Source of the DNA: Lachnospiraceae bacterium
GTDB lineage: Bacteria > Bacillota > Clostridia > Lachnospirales > Lachnospiraceae
Assembly: GCA_017445585.1 (NCBI GenBank)
Contig: JAFSTX010000079.1
Span: 1-36,312 of the forward strand
Length of the DNA stretch: 36,312 nucleotides
Direction: 5' to 3'
Below are positions 1 to 6,423 of this stretch, one piece after another. Positions within the stretch are counted from its first letter, which is position 1, and each line of letters starts with the position of its first letter. The notes under the pieces are model-generated. The model was given only the letters and a program-made list of their open reading frames with translations. It searched no databases and was not told the origin of the DNA. A program made the position numbers and the translations under genes.

Positions 1-316
1 ACTTGTCGATCATAACGCTGGTGAATCCGCCGTCCACGCAGGACTTGCAGATCTCGAAATCAGCGCCGTGGTCCAGATGCAGGCAGATAGGGAGGTCGGT
101 CTCCTCGAGAGCAGCCTGTACCAGATGTACCAGATAGCTGTGCTGGGCATACTTGCGCGCGCCTGCGGAAACCTGCAGGATGAGGGGAGCGTTCAGCTCC
201 TTGGCAGCCTCGGTGATGCCCTGAACGATCTCCATGTTGTTCACGTTGAAAGCGCCGATGGCGTAGCCGCCGTCATAGGCTTTCTTGAACATCTCTTTAC
301 TTGTTACTAATGGCAT
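1..316 (-). CDS. fba: Class II fructose-bisphosphate aldolase, N-terminal part (runs off window start)
   Basis: Cleaves fructose-1,6-bisphosphate to dihydroxyacetone phosphate and glyceraldehyde-3-phosphate, a cytoplasmic glycolytic step using zinc. Reading the minus strand from the ATG at 316 gives 105 residues beginning MPLVTSKEMFKKAYDGGYAI, then GAFNVNN, and near the window edge LHLDHGADFEICKSCVDGGF. The LDHG segment carries the conserved Asp and the zinc-ligand His of class II aldolases. The start is supported by a GGAGG ribosome site (complement of 324-328). About one third of the usual ~290-310 residues is visible; the rest lies left of the window. It is divergent from the PPi-phosphofructokinase gene, which makes its substrate. 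Family assignment is confident; the exact subtype is not decidable from this piece. Confidence 0.93.
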   Translation of the reverse strand, partial: MPLVTSKEMFKKAYDGGYAIGAFNVNNMEIVQGITEAAKELNAPLILQVSAGARKYAQHSYLVHLVQAALEETDLPICLHLDHGADFEICKSCVDGGFTSVMIDK

Positions 317-336
317 AGATTTGCCTCCTTATATAT

Positions 337-389
337 TTTTTGACCAAAAATAATCAGCATAATTGTAGCACATTTTCTCAAATAAACAA
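337..389 (-). promoter_or_regulatory. Aldolase promoter and leader palindrome
   Basis: On the minus strand a TTGTTT -35 (complement of 384-389) is followed after 16 bp by TACAAT (complement of 362-367), preceded by TG as in an extended -10. In the resulting leader, 337-350 is a small palindrome (TTTTTG, 2 bp, CAAAAA) that could be an operator, but it is A/T-rich and short. Confidence 0.55.
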
Positions 390-453
390 TAGCTTAAGCG
401 GCAGAGCGGTTACGATTTTTTTGTTTTTTTTCGCTCTGGACTTTACATTAATT

Positions 454-482
454 TTGACGCGGCTGTTTTTGGCACTTGTTAT
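454..482 (+). promoter_or_regulatory. Promoter of PPi-phosphofructokinase gene
   Basis: TTGACG (454-459), 17 bp, TGTTAT (477-482). A transcript starting about 7 bp downstream would exclude the in-frame TTG at 476 as a start, which supports translation from the ATG at 536. Confidence 0.55.
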
Positions 483-535
483 GCGGCGTGACGTGTGTTA
501 AAATTATGCGGATCAAAAAAATGGAGGATAAAATC

Positions 536-1783
536 ATGTTAGCATTAAAAGGCGCAGCTATATTCGGGCAGTCGGGCGGACCCTCGTCGGTCATCAACTC
601 CAGCGCTCTGGGCTGCATCGAGACAGCACTTAAGAACGAGAATATCACCAAGGTCTACGCCATGGAGCACGGCATCGTCGGCATGCTCAACGACCGCATC
701 TACGACATGACACAGGAGGACGCTGCTGAGCTCAGACTCATGCTCCATACCCCTTCGTCGATCTTTGGCTCCTGCCGCTACAAGCTCAAGGACGATGACG
801 TCGAGCCCGATGATTACCGCAGGATTCTCGAGATCTTCAAAAAATACGACATCCGTTATTTCTTCTACAACGGCGGAAACGATTCCATGGACACCTGCAA
901 CAAGATCAGCAAATACATGCAGAAGGTCGGCTATGAGTGCCGCGTCATGGGTATCCCCAAAACCATAGATAATGATCTCGCCGGCACCGATCACTGCCCC
1001 GGCTACGGCAGTGCAGCAAAGTACATCGCCGTCTCCATGGGAGAGATCTATCACGATGCTAATGTCTACAATTCAGGTATGGTCATCGTGGTCGAGATCA
1101 TGGGCAGGAACGCCGGCTGGCTCACTGCCGCTGCTTCTCTGGCCGATATAAACAGTCACGGTCCGGATCTGATCTACCTGCCCGAGGTACCTTTCGATAT
1201 GCAGTCGTTCCTCGATGAGGTCGAGCTGATCTACGAGCGCAAGCACAACTGCATCGTAGCTGTCTCCGAGGGCATCATGGACAAGGACGGCAAATACATC
1301 AGCGAGTACGGCTCCGACATGGCGGCCACCAAGGATGCCTTCGGACATGCCCAGATGGGCGGTCTTGCCGCGACTCTCGCCCGCTATATCAAGAACCGCA
1401 CCGGCGCAAAGACCCGCGCTATCGAGCTTTCGCTCCTTCAGCGCTGCGCCGCTCACTGTGCATCCCAGACTGATATCGACGAGGCCTATATGGCCGGACG
1501 CCGCGCAGTCGAGGCTGCGGTAGAGGGCATCACCGACAAGATGGTCGGCTTTGAGTGCAGCCGTATCGACGGGAATTACAAGTGCGATACCAAGCTCTTC
1601 GATCTTAAGGTCGTCGCCAATGCCGAAAAGAAGGTCCCGAGAGAGTGGATCAACGAAGAAGGCAACGGAATCCTTGCTCCTTTCGTGGACTATGCCCTGC
1701 CTCTGATCCAGGGATTCCCCGAGATCCCTGAGGAGAAGGGCATGCCCAGATACGCGAAGCTTAAAAAGATCTATGCCAAGTAA
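536..1783 (+). CDS. pfp: Pyrophosphate-dependent 6-phosphofructokinase
   Basis: Phosphorylates fructose-6-phosphate with PPi instead of ATP, reversibly, in the cytoplasm. The 415-residue protein opens with GAAIFGQSGGPSSVINSS, the N-terminal nucleotide/PPi loop. GGNDS at 113-117 and PKTIDND at 141-147 are the discriminating motifs: ATP-dependent enzymes have Gly where this one has Asp (second residue after GG-N) and Gly instead of the Lys of PKTIDND. MGRNAGWL at 189-196 contacts the sugar phosphate. GGNDS rather than the commoner GGDDS is a variant I associate with clostridial members. The start was set at 536 because GGAGG (523-527) lies 8 bp before it and the promoter overlaps the longer frame. 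It stands alone, divergent from aldolase, with its own terminator. PPi preference is inferred from motifs. Confidence 0.92.
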   Translation: MLALKGAAIFGQSGGPSSVINSSALGCIETALKNENITKVYAMEHGIVGMLNDRIYDMTQEDAAELRLMLHTPSSIFGSCRYKLKDDDVEPDDYRRILEIFKKYDIRYFFYNGGNDSMDTCNKISKYMQKVGYECRVMGIPKTIDNDLAGTDHCPGYGSAAKYIAVSMGEIYHDANVYNSGMVIVVEIMGRNAGWLTAAASLADINSHGPDLIYLPEVPFDMQSFLDEVELIYERKHNCIVAVSEGIMDKDGKYISEYGSDMAATKDAFGHAQMGGLAATLARYIKNRTGAKTRAIELSLLQRCAAHCASQTDIDEAYMAGRRAVEAAVEGITDKMVGFECSRIDGNYKCDTKLFDLKVVANAEKKVPREWINEEGNGILAPFVDYALPLIQGFPEIPEEKGMPRYAKLKKIYAK

Positions 1784-1814
1784 TCGCCGCTTTGCTCAGA
1801 AACACTAATATACC

Positions 1815-1854
1815 GGCCCGGCCGCTTCACCGCGTACCGGGCCTGTCTTTTTTT
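1815..1854 (+). terminator. Intrinsic terminator after pfp
   Basis: GGCCCGG (1815-1821) pairs with CCGGGCC (1837-1843) around a 15-nt loop and is followed by a T run at 1848-1854. Confidence 0.85.
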
Positions 1855-1869
1855 GCACAGGTTTTGCTG

Positions 1870-1898
1870 TTGAAAAAAAGCATGGCAGCAGATACAAT
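1870..1898 (+). promoter_or_regulatory. Promoter of DUF554-MATE pair
   Basis: TTGAAA (1870-1875), 17 bp, TACAAT (1893-1898); the DUF554 start lies 50 bp downstream. Confidence 0.65.
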
Positions 1899-1948
1899 AA
1901 ATCATGCAGCCTGTATTATCACCGGGCTGATCGCTAAAGGGAAGAAAA

Positions 1949-2668
1949 ATGTACGGTCTTGGAACAATCATCAACGCAGCGGGTATAGTTGCGGGAAGCC
2001 TGATAGGTATCGCTTTCGGCAGATTTCTGAAGGAGCGGCACAGGGAGACCCTGAGCACCGCGTGCGGTATAAGCGTTATTTTTATCGGTATAGCGGGTGC
2101 GATGGAGGGCATGCTTGCCGTGAGCAAAGAGGGGCTCACCGGCCGGAACTCCATGCTCGTGGTGGTCGCTCTGGTACTCGGCGGTCTGATCGGCGAGATC
2201 ATCAACATCGACGGACTTGTGGAGAGATTCGGGCGCTGGCTGCGTAAAAAATCCGGGCGTGAGGACGACGCCGGCTTTCTGACAGGTTTTATCACGGCGT
2301 CTCTGACAGTGAGTATCGGCGCAATGGCCATAGTCGGGGCTCTCGAGGACGGAATAAACGGCGACTGGTCGATCCTGGCGATAAAGTCCGTACTGGATTT
2401 TATCATCGTCATGGCGCTGGCGGGCTCCTACGGGATAGGGACTGCGTTTTCGGCGATCCCCGTGCTCATGATCCAGGGACTTTTTACGCTGCTTGCGGCG
2501 GTGATCAGGCCGATCCTGACCGACGGGGCGATGGGCTATCTGTCGATGATCGGATCCATCATCATATTCTGCGTGGGACTGAATCTGATCAGGGACAAAA
2601 AGATCCGCGTCGCAAATTTCGTGCCTGCGCTCATTATCGCAGTCGCCGCGGCGCTGCTGGGTTTTTAA
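1949..2668 (+). CDS. DUF554 family integral membrane protein
   Basis: A 239-residue polytopic membrane protein of the DUF554 (YdfK/YqgA) family, whose function is not established. The N-terminus, MYGLGTIINAAGIVAGSLIG, and the following FLKERHRETL...GISVIFIGIAGAMEG pattern are typical of the family. About six or seven hydrophobic segments are visible, with a cytoplasmic-looking loop near residues 95-108 (RWLRKKSGRED). The ATG at 1949 is preceded by AAGGGAAG (1937-1944). It is the first gene behind a good promoter, and the MATE exporter starts 6 bp after its stop, so the two are probably co-transcribed. Family call is firm; a transport role is only a guess. Confidence 0.85.
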   Translation: MYGLGTIINAAGIVAGSLIGIAFGRFLKERHRETLSTACGISVIFIGIAGAMEGMLAVSKEGLTGRNSMLVVVALVLGGLIGEIINIDGLVERFGRWLRKKSGREDDAGFLTGFITASLTVSIGAMAIVGALEDGINGDWSILAIKSVLDFIIVMALAGSYGIGTAFSAIPVLMIQGLFTLLAAVIRPILTDGAMGYLSMIGSIIIFCVGLNLIRDKKIRVANFVPALIIAVAAALLGF

Positions 2669-2674
2669 CGGTAA

Positions 2675-4057
2675 ATGAAGCATATTCATATAAGACATAA
2701 ATATATAGACAAGAGCCTGATCGAGGGCGCGATCTGGAAAAAGCTCCTGATATTTTTTCTGCCCATAGCGGCGGGGACCTGTATACAGCAGCTTTATAAT
2801 GCCGTCGACGGGCTTATCGTCGCCAAATACGTGGGGACGGCCGCGCTGGCGGCGGTCGGAGGCAGCTCGTCTCAGATCATAAATCTGCTCATAGGCTTTT
2901 TTGTCGCGCTGACCTCGGGAGCGTCTGTCGTTATCGCACAGACCTACGGCGCCGGAAAGGACGACGATGTGAGGAGAGCTTCGGGAAATGCCATCACGGT
3001 ATGCCTGCTGATTGGAGCTGTACTTACCGTAATCGGGCTTCTCTTTTCCAGACAGATGCTGGAGCTGCTGCGTACCCCTTCGGACACTGTGGACGGCGCG
3101 GAAATATATCTGAAGATATACTTTTCGGGAGTTGTTTTTGTTCTCGTGCTCAATATGGAATCCAATATGCTCCGCGCGGTGGGCGATTCCACGAGCCCGT
3201 TTATATTTATGCTCACCGGCTGCCTGTCGAATATCCTCATGGACTTTGTCTTTGTCAAATATCTCCACTGGGGAGTGGCGGGAGTCGCGGTCGCGACGGT
3301 ACTGGCGCAGGTGCTCAATACCGTACTGCTGACGGTCAGGCTCTTTACCGCGAAAGCGTCCTACAGGCTTTCGCTTTCCGATCTGAAGCTCAAGGGCAGA
3401 TATATAAAACGCATGATGCAGCTCGGGATCCCGGCGGGCCTTCAGTCCACGATGTATTCGGTATCGAATATGATCATCCAGGTCGGCGTCAATTCGCTGG
3501 GTACCGTGGTGGTGGCTTCGTGGGCCATGTCCGGCAAGACCGACGGTATATACTGGGCCGTATCGAGCGCGCTCGGCGCGGCGATCACGACCTTTGCCGG
3601 CCAGAATATAGGCGCCGGACGCATGGACCGGGTGAAGGGCTGTATGAAACAGGGCATGGCGCTGTCAATGGTCATTACCATAGCCATAAGCAGCCTGCTT
3701 CTGATCTTCGGCATCCCGCTGCTCAACATCCTGACCGACGATCAGGCCGTGGTAAAGACCACGTACCTGATCATGTGGTACTTTGTACCTTTCTACGTGG
3801 TCTGGACCGTGATAGAGGTCGTTTCGGGCATCCTCAGAGGCATGGGCGATGCCGTGCGTCCGGTAGTGATCATAGGCATCGGCATCTGCCTGGTAAGGAT
3901 CCTCTGGATCGCCTTTGCTTTCAGATGGTCGGCGACGCTTGATACGCTTTGCATAGGATATATAGTTTCGTGGTTCATTACCGCGGCTGCGCTTACGGTT
4001 TATTACTTTGTCAGGAGAAAGAAATGGGCGGTGCTGAAAGGCGCGGGAGCTTTCTGA
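2675..4057 (+). CDS. MATE family efflux transporter
   Basis: A 460-residue, roughly twelve-helix exporter of the MATE (MatE/NorM-DinF) family, which usually extrudes drugs or metabolites in exchange for Na+ or H+. The early segment IWKKLLIFFLPIAAGTCIQQLYNAVDGLIVAKYVG is the classic first repeat of MATE proteins, and a second such repeat starts near residue 245 (MMQLGIPAGLQSTMYS). Length matches the family (about 440-470). No strong ribosome site precedes the ATG; translation may be coupled to DUF554, whose stop is 6 bp upstream. Substrate cannot be told. The region after the stop seems to hold a decayed relative. Confidence 0.93.
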   Translation: MKHIHIRHKYIDKSLIEGAIWKKLLIFFLPIAAGTCIQQLYNAVDGLIVAKYVGTAALAAVGGSSSQIINLLIGFFVALTSGASVVIAQTYGAGKDDDVRRASGNAITVCLLIGAVLTVIGLLFSRQMLELLRTPSDTVDGAEIYLKIYFSGVVFVLVLNMESNMLRAVGDSTSPFIFMLTGCLSNILMDFVFVKYLHWGVAGVAVATVLAQVLNTVLLTVRLFTAKASYRLSLSDLKLKGRYIKRMMQLGIPAGLQSTMYSVSNMIIQVGVNSLGTVVVASWAMSGKTDGIYWAVSSALGAAITTFAGQNIGAGRMDRVKGCMKQGMALSMVITIAISSLLLIFGIPLLNILTDDQAVVKTTYLIMWYFVPFYVVWTVIEVVSGILRGMGDAVRPVVIIGIGICLVRILWIAFAFRWSATLDTLCIGYIVSWFITAAALTVYYFVRRKKWAVLKGAGAF

Positions 4058-4217
4058 GTCCGGGCTCCTTTATCAAAAAAAAGTACAGACTGATGCTGCT
4101 TGGATCTTTGCTGGGCTTTGTCGCGACATTCGTTGAAGAGATGCGCTCTGCGGATCGCTGACGACTATATCTTTCAACCGCAACAGTTATCTCTGGCGAA
4201 GGGAGACGGATCGGTGA
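4024..4217 (+). pseudogene. Possible remnant of a second MATE-type gene
   Basis: A short reading frame overlapping the MATE 3' end encodes SFIKKKYRLMLLGSLLGFVATFVEE, resembling the N-terminal first helix of another MATE branch. It then hits a stop at 4159-4161. Shifting frame at about 4142 gives ALCGSLTTISFNRN, which resembles the start of the second half of such proteins, followed by unrelated residues and a stop at 4215-4217. This fits a gene eroded by internal deletion and frameshift. It rests on pattern memory only. The rest of 4058-4313 has no other gene. Confidence 0.33.
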
Positions 4218-4233
4218 TCTTTCTCTTGGGCAT

Positions 4234-4280
4234 TTTGGCATATTTGCCAAATTGACCCGTGCAGCGCCAGCAGATATACT
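4234..4280 (+). promoter_or_regulatory. degV promoter with adjoining 18-bp palindrome
   Basis: TTGACC (4252-4257), 17 bp, TATACT (4275-4280) is a near-consensus promoter. Immediately upstream, TTTGGCA (4234-4240) and TGCCAAA (4245-4251) form a perfect inverted repeat with a 4-bp centre, touching the -35. This is a plausible binding site for a dimeric regulator or activator. Confidence 0.6.
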
Positions 4281-4313
4281 TTAGATAGAATCTATTTACA
4301 GGAGAGTACGAAA

Positions 4314-5183
4314 ATGCTTGTTTTGTTTTGCGATTCCGATATGGACATGACACCCGAAATATGCGCTCGATACGGCTATCAGATGATCAGCATGCCGTAT
4401 ATCGTAGACGGCAGGGAAATTCTTCCCTACAAGGATTTTGACCGTTTTGATGCGCATGAGTTCTATGAAATGCTCAGGAACGGGACCATGCCTACCACCA
4501 GCGGGATATCCGTGCCGGATTACGTCGATTATTTCGAGCCGCATTTTGCCGCAGGAAACGACATCCTCTACGTGCACTTTTCCGCGGCCATGTCCAATAC
4601 CTTTGACAGCATGCGTCTGGCGCTGGATGAGCTCAAAGTAAAGTATCCCGAGCGTAAATTCTATGAGATAGACGTAAAGGGCATATCCATTCTGGGAATG
4701 GCCATCGCCATGGAAGTGGGAGATATGATCAAGGCCGGAAGGAGCGTAGAAGAAGTCCTTAAATGGGCTGAGACAGAGGTCGACCATTATGCCGTCTATT
4801 TTATGGCCGACAACCTCAACTTCTTCCGCAGGAGCGGCAGAGTCTCCGGGCTTGCGGCGGTGATGGGCGGCCTCGTGGGTATAAAGCCGATCATCTATAT
4901 GAACTCGGAGGGGATGATGGTCTCCTGCGGCAAGGAGCGCGGGCGCATGGCTGCGCTTGACCGCATCGTGAAATACATGGACGAGCTGGGTGACGATGTG
5001 GAAAACCACAGAGTCTTTATCGCAAGTGCGGACTGCATGCATCTCGTAGACGAGATCAAGAGCCGTCTCCATGACAGGTACGGCGACAGGCTCGATATAC
5101 ACGTGGTCGACGTGAATCCCACTGCCGGCGCGCACTGCGGTCCGGACGCCACGGGGATCTGCTTCCACTCCATCCACAGGTGA
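4314..5183 (+). CDS. DegV family (fatty-acid-binding, FakB-like) protein
   Basis: DegV/FakB proteins bind a single fatty acid and, with a FakA kinase, present it for phosphorylation. This 289-residue protein begins MLVLFCDSDMDMTPE, the DegV N-terminal strand with the conserved DS-x-D-x-T/P pattern. TTSGISVPDYVDYF (from about residue 61) and HFSAAMSNTFDSMRLA (from about 90) match the lipid head-group-binding Thr/Ser motifs. AGGAGAG at 4300-4306 places the start at 4314. The stop overlaps the ribosome site of the next gene, so the pair is translationally coupled. No FakA-like gene is present in the window, so the lipid-kinase role is inferred from family only. Confidence 0.88.
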   Translation: MLVLFCDSDMDMTPEICARYGYQMISMPYIVDGREILPYKDFDRFDAHEFYEMLRNGTMPTTSGISVPDYVDYFEPHFAAGNDILYVHFSAAMSNTFDSMRLALDELKVKYPERKFYEIDVKGISILGMAIAMEVGDMIKAGRSVEEVLKWAETEVDHYAVYFMADNLNFFRRSGRVSGLAAVMGGLVGIKPIIYMNSEGMMVSCGKERGRMAALDRIVKYMDELGDDVENHRVFIASADCMHLVDEIKSRLHDRYGDRLDIHVVDVNPTAGAHCGPDATGICFHSIHR

Positions 5184-5188
5184 TCGCC

Positions 5189-6316
5189 ATGATAGAAGTA
5201 AGAGAAGTCAGCTCCGGAAAGGAACAGAGAGATTTTCTTAACTTTCCGCTCAGGATGTACCGCGACTGCCCATACTTTGCGCCGCCGCTTTACAGTGACG
5301 AAAAAAAGATCTTCAGGAAAGACTACGTCTATGCGGACACCTGCGATTCGGTCTTTTTCAACGCTTATAAGGACGGCGTGATGGCAGGCCGCATCAGCGG
5401 TATCCTCCAGAAGGCGGCAAACGAAAAGTACGGCGAGAAAAAAGTACGCTTTACAAGGTTTGACGCTATAGACGATCCCGAGGTGAGCCGGGCGCTCTTT
5501 GACGCCCTGGAAAAGTGGGCTCTGGATAAGGGCATGGATACAGTCACCGGGCCGCTGGGCTACAGCGACCTCGAGCGCGAGGGTCTGCTGATCGAGGGCT
5601 TTGACCAGCTCTCGACATTTGAAGAGCAGTACAACGCCGAGTATTATCAGCACCATATCGAGGCGCTGGGATATACAAAGGACGTCGACTGGGTGGAGAG
5701 CCAGATCCGCGCGCCGAAGGTCGTGGACGAACAGCTGGCGAAAACCGCCGATTACCTCATGAAGCGCAACGGACTGCATTTCGCGCAGGTAAAAAGCGTG
5801 AACGATCTGCTGAGGCGCTACGGCGACAAATTCTTTGACCTGCTGGACCGCTCATATGATCAGATCTACGGCACCGTGCCATTTACAGATGGCATGAAAA
5901 AAATGATGATCTCGAACTTCAAGCTCATCATGAAGCTCAAGTATATAGCGCTTATAGTCGATAAAGACGACAATCTCGTGTGCCTCGGGATCTGCTTCCC
6001 GTCTCTGGCGAAAGCGCTGCAGAAGTCCGGAGGGCGCCTGACGCCGGCGGGTATCGTGAGAGTCCTATGGGCGATCAATCACCCGAAGATCATTGACTTC
6101 GGACTTATCGGAGTGGATCAGGCGTATCTGAAAAAAGGCGTGACTGCCTGTGTGGTGTCGGGGATCATGGGGATCCTTGCCCAGCCGGGCGTCGAGTATG
6201 CCGAGACAAATCTCAATCTCGAGGACAACTACGCCATCCGCAACACCTGGAAGCGTTTTGACTCGGTCGAGCACAAGCGCAGACGGTGCTATATCAAGAA
6301 ACTCATAAAATGCTAA
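5189..6316 (+). CDS. Conserved GNAT-like protein of unknown substrate
   Basis: A 375-residue soluble protein of a family I recognise from Clostridia, usually labelled N-acetyltransferase or hypothetical. The N-terminal half includes LRMYRDCPYFAPPLYSDEKK, then GRISGILQKAANEKYGEKKV, GPLGYSDLEREGLLIEGFDQ and STFEEQYN. The last ~110 residues (FGLIGVDQAYLKKGVTACVV, then ETNLNLEDNYAIRNTWKRF) have the GNAT acetyl-CoA fold pattern. The in-frame GTG at 5180 was rejected because AGGTGA (5178-5183), which includes the degV stop, is a ribosome site correctly spaced for the ATG at 5189. It is coupled to degV, suggesting a lipid- or cell-envelope-related acyl transfer, which is inference. No substrate can be named. 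Confidence 0.75.
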   Translation: MIEVREVSSGKEQRDFLNFPLRMYRDCPYFAPPLYSDEKKIFRKDYVYADTCDSVFFNAYKDGVMAGRISGILQKAANEKYGEKKVRFTRFDAIDDPEVSRALFDALEKWALDKGMDTVTGPLGYSDLEREGLLIEGFDQLSTFEEQYNAEYYQHHIEALGYTKDVDWVESQIRAPKVVDEQLAKTADYLMKRNGLHFAQVKSVNDLLRRYGDKFFDLLDRSYDQIYGTVPFTDGMKKMMISNFKLIMKLKYIALIVDKDDNLVCLGICFPSLAKALQKSGGRLTPAGIVRVLWAINHPKIIDFGLIGVDQAYLKKGVTACVVSGIMGILAQPGVEYAETNLNLEDNYAIRNTWKRFDSVEHKRRRCYIKKLIKC

Positions 6317-6324
6317 AACATAAG

Positions 6325-6361
6325 ATTACCGGGGTTTTGTCAATGACAAAACCCCGGTAAT
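6325..6361. terminator. 37-bp near-perfect palindrome, probable terminator
   Basis: An 18-bp arm (6325-6342) is exactly repeated inverted at 6344-6361 with one A between. The stem includes CCGGGGTTTT. It follows the GNAT-like gene and precedes the promoter of the CWB2 protein. There is no long T tract after it, so termination would depend on an unusually stable hairpin. Confidence 0.6.
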
Positions 6362-6391
6362 TACTTACTGAACTCTGATACTTGTTATAAT
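6361..6391 (+). promoter_or_regulatory. Extended -10 promoter of the CWB2 protein
   Basis: TATAAT (6386-6391) is preceded by TGT, an extended -10. Only a loose -35 (TTACTT at 6361-6366, 19-bp spacer) is present and it touches the preceding hairpin. Confidence 0.55.
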
Positions 6392-6423
6392 AATGATAAT
6401 TATATTCAGTAGGAGGGATGGCT

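Noticed and set aside
476-535. Longer N-terminus for the phosphofructokinase starting at a TTG
   Set aside because: Overlaps the promoter -10, and GGAGG is correctly spaced for the ATG at 536 where homologues begin.
1934-3268. Long minus-strand open frame (444 codons) opposite DUF554 and MATE
   Set aside because: Composition is Arg/His/Asp-rich with no domain pattern; it mirrors the codon bias of the two real genes on the other strand.
4296-5177. Minus-strand frame of 293 codons opposite degV
   Set aside because: Covers the same DNA as a clear DegV protein; no ribosome site and His/Val/Asp-rich shadow composition.
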